61,100 nucleotides of DNA from an uncultured Pirellulaceae bacterium (GTDB taxonomy: Bacteria > Planctomycetota > Planctomycetia > Pirellulales > Pirellulaceae), in contig CALDYR010000044.1 in NCBI GenBank assembly GCA_937944405.1, positions 1-61,100 of the forward strand. The letters are read 5' to 3'. The position numbers and the translations under genes were made by a program. Positions 28,263 to 37,095 of the stretch are shown here, piece after piece (the stretch's first letter is position 1; the number at the start of each line of letters is the position of its first letter). The notes under the pieces are model-generated. The model was not told the DNA's origin and searched no databases. It was given only the letters and a program-made list of their open reading frames with translations.

Positions 28263-29225
28263 ATGACGACATCGAAAAAGCCAAAACAAAACCGACAAAC
28301 CATTTCCTACCTCTCCCGCCGGTTTGAAGAAGTCGGTCTCAATCCGAACAAGCGTCACGGTCAAAACTTTTTGATCGATCTCAACTTGATCCAATTGCTT
28401 GCCCGCAGCGCTCAGGTCGGTCCCAACGATGTGGTGCTGGAAATCGGCACCGGTATGGGTTCGCTGACGGGGATGTTGGCCGAAGACGCAGCGGTCGTGA
28501 TCACCGTCGAGATCGACGAATACTTGCACCAGATGGCCAGCGAAGAACTGGAAGACTTCGACAATGTGATCATGCTGAAGCAGGACGCGCTAAAGAACAA
28601 GAATCGGATGCACGAAAATGTCACCAACGCCGTCAAACAGCAACTTGCAGAGGACACCAACCGTGTTTTTAAGCTCGCCGCAAACCTGCCTTACAACGTC
28701 GCCACACCGATCATCTCAAACTTTCTTCGCAGCGACGTCGTGCCTGCGTCGATGACCGTGACCATCCAGAAAGAATTGGCCGATCGATTGATCGCGACAC
28801 CGGGATCGAAGGATTACGGCGCGCTGAGCGTTTGGGTGCAAAGTTTGTGTGATGTTTCGGTCGTGAGAATTATGTCCCCCAAAGTGTTTTGGCCCCGTCC
28901 AAAAGTTGATTCTGCCATCATCCACATCGTACATCACCCCCAACGCCGGTCCGCATTTGGAGACATCGATTTCTTTTACGCGTTCGTCCGAGCAATGTTC
29001 TTTCACCGTCGAAAGTTTATGCGATCGGTCGCGGTCAGCGCCTTCAAAGGTCAGCTTTCCAAACCGCAGGTCGATGAGGTGTTGGCCAATCAAAACATCG
29101 GCGCCGACGCGCGGACCGAGCAACTTAACATGGCCGAAATCCAAACGCTGTGCGAAGCGTTTCGCCAGCAGGTGATCAAAGTCACCGGCCAATCAAACCC
29201 TGTCATGGCCAACCAGGGTTCGTAA
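28263..29225 (+). CDS. rsmA: 16S rRNA dimethyladenosine transferase
   Basis: RsmA (KsgA) dimethylates two adjacent adenines in helix 45 of 16S rRNA using S-adenosylmethionine. The 320-residue protein has the N-terminal signature KRHGQNFLIDLN, the SAM-binding loop VLEIGTGMGSLT (near residue 59), the acidic VEID, and the catalytic NLPYNVATP, followed by the C-terminal domain with MFFHRRKFMRSV. The protein is slightly longer than E. coli's, with an extra segment (KNRMHENVTNAVKQQLAED) between the acidic loop and the catalytic motif. It lies behind ribE and converges closely (10 bp) on the next gene. Confidence 0.96.
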   Translation: MTTSKKPKQNRQTISYLSRRFEEVGLNPNKRHGQNFLIDLNLIQLLARSAQVGPNDVVLEIGTGMGSLTGMLAEDAAVVITVEIDEYLHQMASEELEDFDNVIMLKQDALKNKNRMHENVTNAVKQQLAEDTNRVFKLAANLPYNVATPIISNFLRSDVVPASMTVTIQKELADRLIATPGSKDYGALSVWVQSLCDVSVVRIMSPKVFWPRPKVDSAIIHIVHHPQRRSAFGDIDFFYAFVRAMFFHRRKFMRSVAVSAFKGQLSKPQVDEVLANQNIGADARTEQLNMAEIQTLCEAFRQQVIKVTGQSNPVMANQGS

Positions 29226-29235
29226 GCCAGCGGAT

Positions 29236-30795
29236 CTAGTGATGATCGCCGATCGTCGCTTTTATCGCTTCCTCGGTGATTGAAGTTTGACCGGCCAAAA
29301 TGATGTTCAGGCGGGGTAGGTTTCTCAAATGTCGCAAACCTTGATCGGTAATCGCTGTCCCTTCTAAACCGATTCCTTGCAGTCGAATCAATCCGGACAC
29401 GTAGCGCAGATCGCCGTCGTTGATGTCGCAGCGACTGAGTTGAACTTGTTCGAGGTTGGGCAATCCGTCTAATAGTTTTAACCACCTTCTGTCGAAAGTT
29501 TTGGGGTTGAATTGGATCGCCCACGCCATCGCGTTGGCATCGCGTTTGAGAATTTTAGCAAGCGCTGGATCGTCTTTCGCCAAATCATCATTTGCGTTGT
29601 GAAAGGCTTTGTCCAATTGAAAAAGCTTTCTCCTGTCGTCCAATGCGATTCCGGGCAGCGTGCCATTGTCGGCGCTGAAAAATTGGGCTCGGTTAATCGA
29701 ATGAATATCTTTGTGTTGATTCATCGCAAAGTATTGATCGCTGCCTCCCCAGCGGTATTGACGCATATGCAACTTCCATCCCGGTTGCCCTGTCAATCGA
29801 AAGAAGTCAAGGAACGCTTTGCGGTGGCGCGGGAAGGGCACATGCAACTCCGCGATCGCTTCGCAAACCTTTGGCCCGTGGGCGCTGGTTATGACGGCCT
29901 CGGGAAAGTTAGCAGAATAGAGCACATGACCAAGACTGTGTCGGACGACGCCGAAATAAAATCCGATTGGCACGACCATTAAACATAGAACAACACCCTT
30001 GCCGAATCGAGAATCTGGCAGCGGCACTGAATCGCCTCGATCTGTGATCGTCCAAATCAACCACGTCCCGGTGATCGCGGTGCAAAAATTCCAAGGCAGC
30101 ACGCTGAAATTCCAACCAATGAGAATGAGAAAGATTCCAATCCCAACATGAGTGAAAACGCAAAAGGGGGCCGCCAGTTTCGGTCGTAGCCAAGCCATGA
30201 TCCCAAGGCTGAGTTCCGCGATTGCGACAAAAACCGCAAACGCCTGGTGGTGATCCCAGACACGGACTGCTCCCCAGTCGAACTGTTCTCTTAGAAGCAG
30301 ATAATAGGTTACTTCGCCAATCCAATCCGGCGAAACCAATTTGTGTACTCCAGCCCAGAACCACATCGTAACGAGGAACCAAACCGCCATCTTTTTGCAC
30401 CTCGGGTAAACGCAAGCGGTCATCAACACCGCAATGGCAATGATTTGAGGTTGGCAACGGAATTGATCTGTTGAGATGGCCAACAACAGAATCAGCAGGT
30501 GAATCGCCACCCCCATTTTGCGCGGACTGAGAATGGCAATTGCCAGCGAACCGAGCAACAGGTAACCGTAATCCAACTGAGGAGGCGAGCCATACCACGG
30601 AAGATTCGGGATCGACGCCTGCAAACCTCTGGCCTGCCACGCATCCCATGAAATCACAATGGTCGCCGACTGGGCGATCACCGTTAGCAACAAGAAGATA
30701 AAATTAGTTGTGCCAATTTGTGAAGGGCCGATCGATCGCTTCGCGCCGGCACTGTCGCCGTTGTTACTGACGGAAGTCGTTGTGCTGTGCTCCAT
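29236..30795 (-). CDS. polytopic membrane protein (HTTM-like) with C-terminal leucine-rich repeats
   Basis: From ATG 30795 the protein has 519 residues. The N-terminal two-thirds contain about eight or more hydrophobic helices, with a loop pattern (FWAGVHKLVSPDWIGEV) that resembles the HTTM/vitamin-K-dependent-carboxylase-like group. A soluble region follows, and the last ~75 residues form leucine-rich repeats (LPNLEQVQLSRCDI, GLIRLQGIGLEGTAIT, LRHLRNLPRLNIIL). This arrangement is typical of planctomycetes, where short LRRs are attached to many proteins. Function is unknown and a carboxylase activity should not be assumed. The frame is open 27 codons upstream, but that part is not helix-forming or conserved in look. 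It converges with rsmA. Confidence 0.7.
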   Translation of the reverse strand: MEHSTTTSVSNNGDSAGAKRSIGPSQIGTTNFIFLLLTVIAQSATIVISWDAWQARGLQASIPNLPWYGSPPQLDYGYLLLGSLAIAILSPRKMGVAIHLLILLLAISTDQFRCQPQIIAIAVLMTACVYPRCKKMAVWFLVTMWFWAGVHKLVSPDWIGEVTYYLLLREQFDWGAVRVWDHHQAFAVFVAIAELSLGIMAWLRPKLAAPFCVFTHVGIGIFLILIGWNFSVLPWNFCTAITGTWLIWTITDRGDSVPLPDSRFGKGVVLCLMVVPIGFYFGVVRHSLGHVLYSANFPEAVITSAHGPKVCEAIAELHVPFPRHRKAFLDFFRLTGQPGWKLHMRQYRWGGSDQYFAMNQHKDIHSINRAQFFSADNGTLPGIALDDRRKLFQLDKAFHNANDDLAKDDPALAKILKRDANAMAWAIQFNPKTFDRRWLKLLDGLPNLEQVQLSRCDINDGDLRYVSGLIRLQGIGLEGTAITDQGLRHLRNLPRLNIILAGQTSITEEAIKATIGDHH

Positions 30796-30882
30796 TGAAA
30801 AATTATCAGTTTCCCGAGCAAAAAACGCAACCGTCCGCAGTTGAATTAAATCGTTACCTTGAAAAAAGAACAGCAACGCGAT

Positions 30883-31993
30883 CTATTCAAAGTTCAAATT
30901 TCCGAATCCCGGAAACACAGATCGAAGAACGGTTTTTGCTAACGGTTTCATGGGTATGCCTTTTAGCTTTGTCCGAAATTGGTATCGCTTTTGAGCAATC
31001 ATCAATTCAATGGGATTAAAGTTAATTTGGCCGTTGATGACTTTTTCGTTGCCGTTACAAAATTTAAACTTGTACGCATCATTGCCATAACCCAAGTCTA
31101 ACTTCTTGATACCGCGTCGTGTTGATTCTTCGGCAACCTGAAGCATCATCTCGGTGCTAGGGGAATAACGCGCATTCTGATAGTCGTAAATTGGAAACCG
31201 ATAATGAAGGTTTTTTTCTGTCACCATGCCAAAATGAACACAGATCAATTCGTCACCGGCTCACATCGCCTGAAGTATCCCTTGGAAATTTGGATGCTTT
31301 ACGTTGTGTAGTTCTCGCAAAAGGTTCGCGGCCCAGCCTACCGATAGAATGTCGAAGGTTTTGCTGCGTTGGTATTTTGCGCGCTTTAGCTCAATCAGGC
31401 GCTCCAACACATCGCCGTCAGAGCAATCGAACTCAAACCGAATTGGACCAACCTTCCTTTTCCAGCTTCCGCGTTTTTTAGCCCTGTCGTTTTACCGTAG
31501 AACTGTGCTTGCGAACCAACTTTCGATACGCTTGCCAACTGTTGGAAAGATCCAAGTGGTGGATTTGAATCGTGCGAAATGAATACGATGCCAGATTTTC
31601 AGTTTCGGGCACAACGAGGGCATGGAATGCGTAAGACTTTACTCCAGCGGCTTTGAAAATCTTTTTGAAATGAGCCGCCACGTCTTTCGGTTTTCCCAAC
31701 ACCCCGTGGTAGTCGTTCAGGCGACCGCCGGCGGGCACTGATCGGCCTTTTGAATTCTCTTGAATGGGAAGAAAGCAAACGGGTCTATCATCTTCAACCA
31801 CCATCACGATGCGGACACTATCACGTACCTTTGCCACGGCCTTGATGAAGCTGGGGTCGAAGTACGGACTGGAGAAGTGTGTGTTAAATTTTCGCAACGC
31901 CTGCCACTGCTGTTCGCGTTCACCACAAAGCTGCTGGGCTTCCATGACGTGGACTTCGTATGACGGCGTGACTAGTATAATTCGTGCAGGCAT
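30883..31993 (-). pseudogene. inactivated GNAT (CelD/BioF2-like) acetyltransferase
   Basis: Three frame segments on the minus strand make one protein. The 5' part (31993-31478) begins MPARIILVTPSYEVHV and ends at SSTVKRQG-stop. Dropping one G from the GGG at 31482-31484 turns the stop into CAG GCT AAA AAA and the frame then reads on (KKRGSWKRKVGPIRFEF...). That frame runs to a TGA at 31263-31261, just before AGDELICVHFG, and then continues to the end at 30883. The joined product is about 370 residues with the layout of CelD/BioF2-type acyltransferases, including the end motif KKLDLGYGNDAYKFKF. One insertion plus one stop indicates a decayed gene. A sequencing error could explain one of the two but hardly both. 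Confidence 0.8.
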
Positions 31994-32474
31994 AGCCGCA
32001 GCACCGCTGCCGATCGATTGAGCGTTAGCATCTCGATGGGAGTGAATGATTTCGCCCGAAGGCGTTGATATCGGGACGCAGATTGGAGATCAAAGAACAA
32101 TGCCATATTGTGAAATAGCGCGCTTAAAATGCACATGCTTTTCGCCCATGCTTTTGCCCGCGCTTTTCAGACAACACGCAAATTTTGTGAAAACCAAAAT
32201 TTGAAGGTATTGCTCGTATTACAACAGATGTGACGATCGAACCGATTGAAAGGGACCGTCGGCGGCCCATGGAAAGTGAAAACAGAGCCCTGTTTTACCG
32301 GATCAGAATTCACCTATGGCAGAAGTTCAACCTCCCCTGCGGTGACTCCGGCTTTACCAGACCTTTTAATGCTTGAAGATCGAAGCCTAAATTTTCAAGC
32401 TTAAAAGGCGAAGTCAAAGAAAACGCTGCCGGGAAAAAATTGGGGGCAACCTCATCGTGACAGGTAACTGAACG
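31994..32474. other. intergenic region, no supported gene
   Basis: This is 481 bp between dnaB's end and the start of the acetyltransferase pseudogene. A short 13-bp-period repeat of CATGCTTTTSGCC type lies at 32134-32167, and a shortened relative of the dispersed repeat (CCGGATCAGAATTCA) lies near 32298-32312. I see no gene or RNA. Confidence 0.45.
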
Positions 32475-33932
32475 CTAAAACGTCGGACTCGGCGGAGCAT
32501 CGAACTCGCTGTAACGATCGGGGGCTCGATTGGAAAACCGAGTGAAATCGCGTTCCCAATTCAATTCGACATCGCCGGTGGGGCCGTTTCGTTGCTTCTC
32601 AATGATGATGACCGCATCGTTCTGCGTTTCGGCTTCTTCGGGTGTTCCCTTTTTGTAGTAACTTTCCCGATGGACAAACATCACCACATCAGCATCCTGC
32701 TCGATCGCGCCCGATTCGCGCAGGTGGCTGAGTTTCGGGCGGTGGTCGCCGGAGCTTTCGGTTTGACGATTTAGCTGAGAGAGGCAGAGAATTGGAACCT
32801 TTAATTCACGGGCCAGTCCCTTTAATCGACGCGCCATCTTCGCCACCTGTTCCTGGCGTGGGTCGGTTGCCATGTCGGGCTGAATCAGTTGGAGATAATC
32901 GATAACGATCAAGCCCAAACTACCTTCGCGTCGTAGAATCCGACGCGCCGCTCCAGCGATCTCGGAAACGTTGCGGGTCGGAGAATCATCGATGAAAAGC
33001 GGGCAAGTGCTAATTTCATTAGCCGTTCTTATCAGCCGTTTTTGATCTTCTTTGGCCAAAGTACCGTTACGCAAGCGGTGTCCGTTGACCTTGGCACAGG
33101 AACAAAGCATCCGTTCGATCAATTCAATCGCTGCCATCTCCAAACTGATAAACAGTACCGGTTTCTGAGACTTGATTACGATGTTTTCGGCGATGTTCAT
33201 CGCGAAAGCCGTTTTACCCATGGACGGCCGCGCCGCAAGGATCACAAGTTCAGATGCATGGAGGCCGCCGGACATCTTATCGAGATCCGTAAAACCCGTT
33301 TCGACCGTGCCTTCTTGAGCGGTCCCACTGAGCCGCGCATCCAAACGATCCATGGCGTGTTCGAGTACCTCATCCATACGCGAAAGATTGCTGCTTTGGC
33401 GTGTTTCACGAATCGCAAAGATGTTCTGTTCGGCTTGATTAAGCAAGCCGTCGGGGTCGATGTCCGGGCGATAGGCGTCGTTAAGCAGTTCTGAACAAGT
33501 TGTAATCAAATGCCGCGCGGTCGATTTGCTACGAACGATGTTGGCGTAATAAACAACATGGGCCGCGTTGGGGACACTGGTGAAGATCTCCGCCAACGCC
33601 CCTTTGCCGCCGATAAGTTCAAGATCGTTATTGGACTCCAAGCGATCAAGAATCAGTACCATGTCGATTTTTTTGCCGGCACCGTGGATGTCCATCATGT
33701 GCTGAAAAAGTTTCGCGTGAGCTTCGTCATAGAAATCCGATGCCCGAATGATGTTAACGATGTCGTCACACGCGTCGGGCATCAGCATAATGCTTCCGAG
33801 CACACCTTTTTCGGCGGCGAGGTTAAACGGGGCTTCGCGATCGAGCAATGATTGCTCTTCGGATTTCTTTCGTTTGCTTAAGCGTTTTCTGTTTTTACGG
33901 ACCGTCGTTTGCTCAAAGTCATAGTCATCCAT
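32475..33932 (-). CDS. dnaB: replicative DNA helicase
   Basis: DnaB is the hexameric helicase of the replication fork. Of 485 residues, the N-terminal helical domain (PFNLAAEKGVLGSIML onward) is followed by a linker and the RecA-like motor. The Walker A is AARPSMGKTAFAMN (near 230-242), and LIVIDYLQLI (Walker B), LSQLNRQTE and VMFVHRESYY are all present. A Lys/Arg-rich N-terminal extension of about 35 residues precedes the domain. No intein interrupts it. It closes the rplY-to-dnaB gene order but is 672 bp from rplI with a terminator between, so it should have its own promoter. The start is ATG with AGGG about 8 bases upstream. Confidence 0.97.
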   Translation of the reverse strand: MDDYDFEQTTVRKNRKRLSKRKKSEEQSLLDREAPFNLAAEKGVLGSIMLMPDACDDIVNIIRASDFYDEAHAKLFQHMMDIHGAGKKIDMVLILDRLESNNDLELIGGKGALAEIFTSVPNAAHVVYYANIVRSKSTARHLITTCSELLNDAYRPDIDPDGLLNQAEQNIFAIRETRQSSNLSRMDEVLEHAMDRLDARLSGTAQEGTVETGFTDLDKMSGGLHASELVILAARPSMGKTAFAMNIAENIVIKSQKPVLFISLEMAAIELIERMLCSCAKVNGHRLRNGTLAKEDQKRLIRTANEISTCPLFIDDSPTRNVSEIAGAARRILRREGSLGLIVIDYLQLIQPDMATDPRQEQVAKMARRLKGLARELKVPILCLSQLNRQTESSGDHRPKLSHLRESGAIEQDADVVMFVHRESYYKKGTPEEAETQNDAVIIIEKQRNGPTGDVELNWERDFTRFSNRAPDRYSEFDAPPSPTF

Positions 33933-34217
33933 GCCGCTGCCCTATTGAATCCGATTCTCTCAACATCTTTCACCAGAACTCACTGGCTCGTGTGGCGATT
34001 ATCATAACGTCAGTCCCTAAACGTCCGAAAGGGTCAAAGTAAATTCGTGTTTTGCCCCCTAAGTGCCAATGTTCAAGTAAAAACGAGGGAGACGTGCAGG
34101 CTGAAAAGCTGTTCAAAGCGTTCGCGATGCAAGATAGGGAAGCCTTTGAGCAATAGGATCGAACTGTCAATCGACGTCTGTTTGGTTGAGCAATTCTTCA
34201 GCGTTAATGATTTCAAC

Positions 34218-34250
34218 GTAGCTGGATTCGCCAGAATTCAGGCCGTCGGC
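34218..34250 (+). repeat. dispersed intergenic repeat, copy B
   Basis: GTAGCTGGATTCGCCAGAAT is followed by TCAGGCCGTCGGC. It matches copy C at 28 of 33 positions and copy A over most of the first 27. It lies in non-coding DNA between rplI and dnaB. Confidence 0.75.
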
Positions 34251-34522
34251 TCTTCACGACGCATTGCGTTGATGGCTCGATTTGAAGCAATATTGCCGGG
34301 GTTGACCGTTGGAACGAATGCGCTTCGCAGATTTCGCGTTTGTGACAGGAAGCTTTTCTCTGGCCGCCGCTGGTACTGCCGCCGAGGTAGCTGGGCCAGC
34401 GACTTGACTACCGTTGCCAATCAATGGGTTTTTGAGAAAAGCAGATACCGAAAACGCGATTTTAGGACAGCCTGGTTTTGAACTGAGCTGTGGTAATCGT
34501 TAACGAAAATATCGGAACATAT

Positions 34523-34550
34523 AAAAACCGGCCTTCGAGTTGAAGGTCGG
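34523..34550 (-). terminator. intrinsic terminator behind rplI
   Basis: On the minus strand the stem CCGACCTTC / GAAGGCCGG (one mismatch, 5-base loop) is followed by a run of five T. It ends the rpsF-ssb-rplI transcript about 55-80 bp behind the rplI stop. Confidence 0.7.
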
Positions 34551-34571
34551 CTCTATTGAAGGTCGGCTCTA
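34540..34571. repeat. 16-bp tandem duplication in the rplI terminator
   Basis: TTGAAGGTCGGCTCTA occurs twice in direct succession (34540-34555, 34556-34571), both identical. The first unit contains one arm of the terminator stem, so the duplication supplies a second copy of that arm. Confidence 0.9.
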
Positions 34572-34604
34572 TATTAGTGCTCAGTCGTAGCGTCAGATGT
34601 TCAC

Positions 34605-35144
34605 TTACGTGGCGTTCGGGTCGACCGTTGGTACCACCCAAACTTTTAATTCGGGTTCAATATCCTGATGCAAGTGAACTTTGACGGTGTAGAGTCCTAG
34701 TTCCTTCAAAACGCCATCCAAACGAATTTGGTCGGCAGTCAACGTGATTTCGTTTTGCTTCAACACATCCACAATTTCAGGAGCCGCAACGCTTCCATAG
34801 AGATGGCCTTCTTCGTTGGCGTTGGCTTCGATCGTGATGCTTTGCTTGGCGATGCGTTTGGCCAATTCTTTCAAGTCCTTCAATCGCGACTGTTCAATCG
34901 CTTGCAGCTTCGATCGGTGTTTGTCCACCATGCGTTTGTGGTGATCACTGGCAACCGTCGCCAACCCTTGAGGCAGCAAATAGTTGTTGGCGTAGCCGTT
35001 TTTGACTTCGACGACTTCGCCCTGTTTGCCCAAATGATCCACCGTTTGAATCAGCAGTAGCTCGATACCGCCGTTCTCTCCACGCGGAAGCCGAGTCAGC
35101 GTTGAGCGGTTTCGTTTTTGCTTTTTCATTTTTGTGCTTGGCAT
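34605..35144 (-). CDS. rplI: 50S ribosomal protein L9
   Basis: L9 binds 23S rRNA at the base of the L1 stalk. Of 179 residues, the family start is at about residue 29: IELLLIQTVDHLGKQGEVVEVKNG, with NGYANNYLLPQGLA as its best-known stretch. A connecting helix follows, then the C-terminal domain (VAAPEIVDVLKQN to HLHQDIEPELKVWVVP). The first ~28 residues are a Lys/Arg-rich extension absent from most bacterial L9 proteins but common in planctomycetes. The gene follows ssb at 125 bp on the same strand; rpsR, its usual neighbour, is missing. A terminator and a 16-bp duplication lie downstream. Confidence 0.95.
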   Translation of the reverse strand: MPSTKMKKQKRNRSTLTRLPRGENGGIELLLIQTVDHLGKQGEVVEVKNGYANNYLLPQGLATVASDHHKRMVDKHRSKLQAIEQSRLKDLKELAKRIAKQSITIEANANEEGHLYGSVAAPEIVDVLKQNEITLTADQIRLDGVLKELGLYTVKVHLHQDIEPELKVWVVPTVDPNAT

Positions 35145-35269
35145 CGTAATTCTCTCTGCGTTTGTTCAGTTCAGATATTGAGTTGGTTGTTTAGCGGTCG
35201 CCGGCACAAATGATTTTCGCGCTTCGCGACTAAAGGCGATCGATTACGCGCTGACGTAATACTTTTCAA

Positions 35270-35725
35270 TTAAAACGGTACTTCGTCGGCCGGTGGCGGT
35301 CCTTGTGAATTTTCCGCTGGCTGGTTGGAACTTTGGCCACTGCTCCGCGAAGCACCACCTCCCGATGACGATCCTCCCGATGAAGAATCACCACCTCCAC
35401 TGCGCCCGCCAAGCATTTGCATGCGTTCACCGACGATTTTAATCTTCGAGCGTTTCTGCCCTTCCTGTTCCCAACGATCGAGTTTCAACCGTCCTTCGAT
35501 CAGGATGCTTGAGCCCTTGCTAAGGTATTCTCCAGCGACTTCTGCGGTGCGTCCCCACAACGTAACGTCAAAAAAGTTAGCCTCTTCGACCCATTGGTCG
35601 TTGCGTTTAACACGCTCGTTGACGGCCAGTGAAACATCAGTAACAGCCGTGCCCTGCGGCGTAAATCTAAGTTCCACGTCGCGGGTCAGATTCCCAACCA
35701 AGACGACTCGATTAAAACTTGCCAT
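35270..35725 (-). CDS. ssb: single-stranded DNA-binding protein
   Basis: SSB coats single-stranded DNA and recruits replication and repair proteins. The OB-fold covers residues 1-108 ([20 protein letters not shown], then [20 protein letters not shown] and [20 protein letters not shown]). A Gly/Ser/Gln-rich flexible linker follows, then the acidic tip ADEVPF, which is the partner-binding end. The length of 151 residues is normal. It is in the rpsF-ssb-rplI order, as in many bacteria, 137 bp behind rpsF. Confidence 0.97.
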   Translation of the reverse strand: MASFNRVVLVGNLTRDVELRFTPQGTAVTDVSLAVNERVKRNDQWVEEANFFDVTLWGRTAEVAGEYLSKGSSILIEGRLKLDRWEQEGQKRSKIKIVGERMQMLGGRSGGGDSSSGGSSSGGGASRSSGQSSNQPAENSQGPPPADEVPF

Positions 35726-35862
35726 GACGGATGTCTCCGGTAATGTGGAAGGTGATTACTCGCATGAGGTCGATCCTACCATGATTGATTTAAGCCCAAC
35801 ACATTAGGTCGCAAATCTCACGATGACGAGAAATCCTGTAGACGAGTGTTTGGCCCTTGTAA

Positions 35863-36267
35863 TCAACTGGCGGCGACCGCTTCTCCCGCGCTCGCAGCTT
35901 CGGCGTCTTCAGTTTCATCTTCGGTCCCAGGAATAGCTTCGCCCTTGGCCACTGCAACCATCGTGTCAACCAAACGAGGATCGATCTTAATCACCAAGTG
36001 ACGTAGAATCCCATCGTTCAACTGACAGACGCGATTGAGTTTTGTGATGGCAGTAGATTCCAAGCGCGCATATGTCAACCAATAGGCGCCTTTGCGGTGA
36101 CCGTTAATGGGGTAGGCCAGCTTTTGTTCGTTCCACAGTCGGCTGGCGAGTATTTCACCGTCGACGGCTTCAATCATTTCATTAACGTTCTTCCCAACGC
36201 CGGCCGGATTTTTGGCGTAGGTGTTAGCGTTGAAGATAAACATGCATTCGTAAACGTTCTCTGCCAC
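35863..36267 (-). CDS. rpsF: 30S ribosomal protein S6
   Basis: S6 is a 30S platform protein that normally pairs with S18. The 134 residues begin ENVYECMFIFNANTY, with QKLAYPINGHRKGAYWLTYA in the middle, as expected. The last ~25 residues are an acidic/Ala-rich tail (EDETEDAEAASAGEA). The start is GTG with GGAA at good distance upstream (AAAGGAAATCGGAAC). It stands between pth and ssb. The gene for S18, usually behind ssb or rpsF, is not present in the cluster. Confidence 0.95.
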   Translation of the reverse strand: MAENVYECMFIFNANTYAKNPAGVGKNVNEMIEAVDGEILASRLWNEQKLAYPINGHRKGAYWLTYARLESTAITKLNRVCQLNDGILRHLVIKIDPRLVDTMVAVAKGEAIPGTEDETEDAEAASAGEAVAAS

Positions 36268-36384
36268 GTTCCGATTTCCTTTTACAGTGCCGTTGTAAGG
36301 CGGGGTTAATTGATTTTACACTCAGCTGTTTCGCCAAAGCACGGAACTTGGCCACAAGTCTGACGACCCCAACTTCGTGATACG

Positions 36385-37062
36385 CTAAATTTCTGTTTCA
36401 TTTTCGGGCGATAGGCCGCCCACTATATCTGAATCGGCACCGACAGTCGGATTCGATTTCGTCTTTTTACTCTGCGCTTTTTTGTTAGAGCTTGTATTGG
36501 GGTTTGCATTAAATTGATTCATCGCGTCTTGGACACCGCCGCCGACCCAAACCTCAACTGCGTCGGCCGCTTTTTTTATCCCCTGATCAACGACCGCCCG
36601 TTCTCTTTCTCCGAATTTCCCTAACACGTAATCCGCCGCATCCCATCGAGGTGGCGGCCGACCTACGCCGACCCTCAAACGAGGAAAGTCCGAAGTCCCT
36701 AAACGCTGGATAATATCCTTGATTCCGTTTTGGCCTCCAGCAGATCCACGGGCGCGAATCCTAATCCTTCCCACGTCTAAATTTAAGTCATCGCAAATCA
36801 CCAGCACGTTCTCAGCCGGTGTTTTGTAAAAACCAACCGCTGCCGAAACCGACTTCCCGCTAAGATTCATATAGGTCAGCGGTGAAATCAGCAAGCATTT
36901 GCAACTCGCGATTCCGACTTCAGCAACTTCGGCATTAAACTTAGCCTTAGGGCGAGCGGTTAAGTGCCTACGCGCCAATTCGGCAACCACGTCGAAGCCG
37001 ATATTATGACGACTTTCCCGATATTTGGAACCGGGATTCCCAAGCCCAACAATCAACTTCAT
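36385..37062 (-). CDS. pth: peptidyl-tRNA hydrolase
   Basis: Pth releases tRNA from peptidyl-tRNA that has dropped off the ribosome. The family start MKLIVGLGNPGSKY sits at the ATG 37062; a TTG four codons further upstream is possible but less likely. The catalytic His is in SRHNIGFDVV (near residue 20), with PLTYMNLSGKSV, ICDDLNLDVGRIRIR and GSAGGQNGIKDI following. The C-terminal tail after about 195 is Asn/Lys/Ser-rich and longer than usual. It is 33 bp behind rplY on the same strand, the common pairing. Confidence 0.95.
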   Translation of the reverse strand: MKLIVGLGNPGSKYRESRHNIGFDVVAELARRHLTARPKAKFNAEVAEVGIASCKCLLISPLTYMNLSGKSVSAAVGFYKTPAENVLVICDDLNLDVGRIRIRARGSAGGQNGIKDIIQRLGTSDFPRLRVGVGRPPPRWDAADYVLGKFGERERAVVDQGIKKAADAVEVWVGGGVQDAMNQFNANPNTSSNKKAQSKKTKSNPTVGADSDIVGGLSPENETEI

Positions 37063-37095
37063 GAGTACACTCAAAGTTCGCTCATTAGGCAGTGA

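Larger units (their letters stand above)
33933..34604. other. 672-bp intergenic region between rplI and dnaB
   Basis: This holds the presumed dnaB promoter (minus strand), one copy of the dispersed repeat (34218-34250), the rplI terminator and a 16-bp tandem duplication. A 144-codon plus-strand frame (34047-34481) runs through the repeat and is not accepted as a gene. Confidence 0.5.

Noticed and set aside
34047..34481. 144-codon plus-strand frame
   Set aside because: It consists of repeat copy B plus flanking non-coding DNA, with no ribosome-binding site and no conserved domain. Its best stretch is just the repeat in translation.
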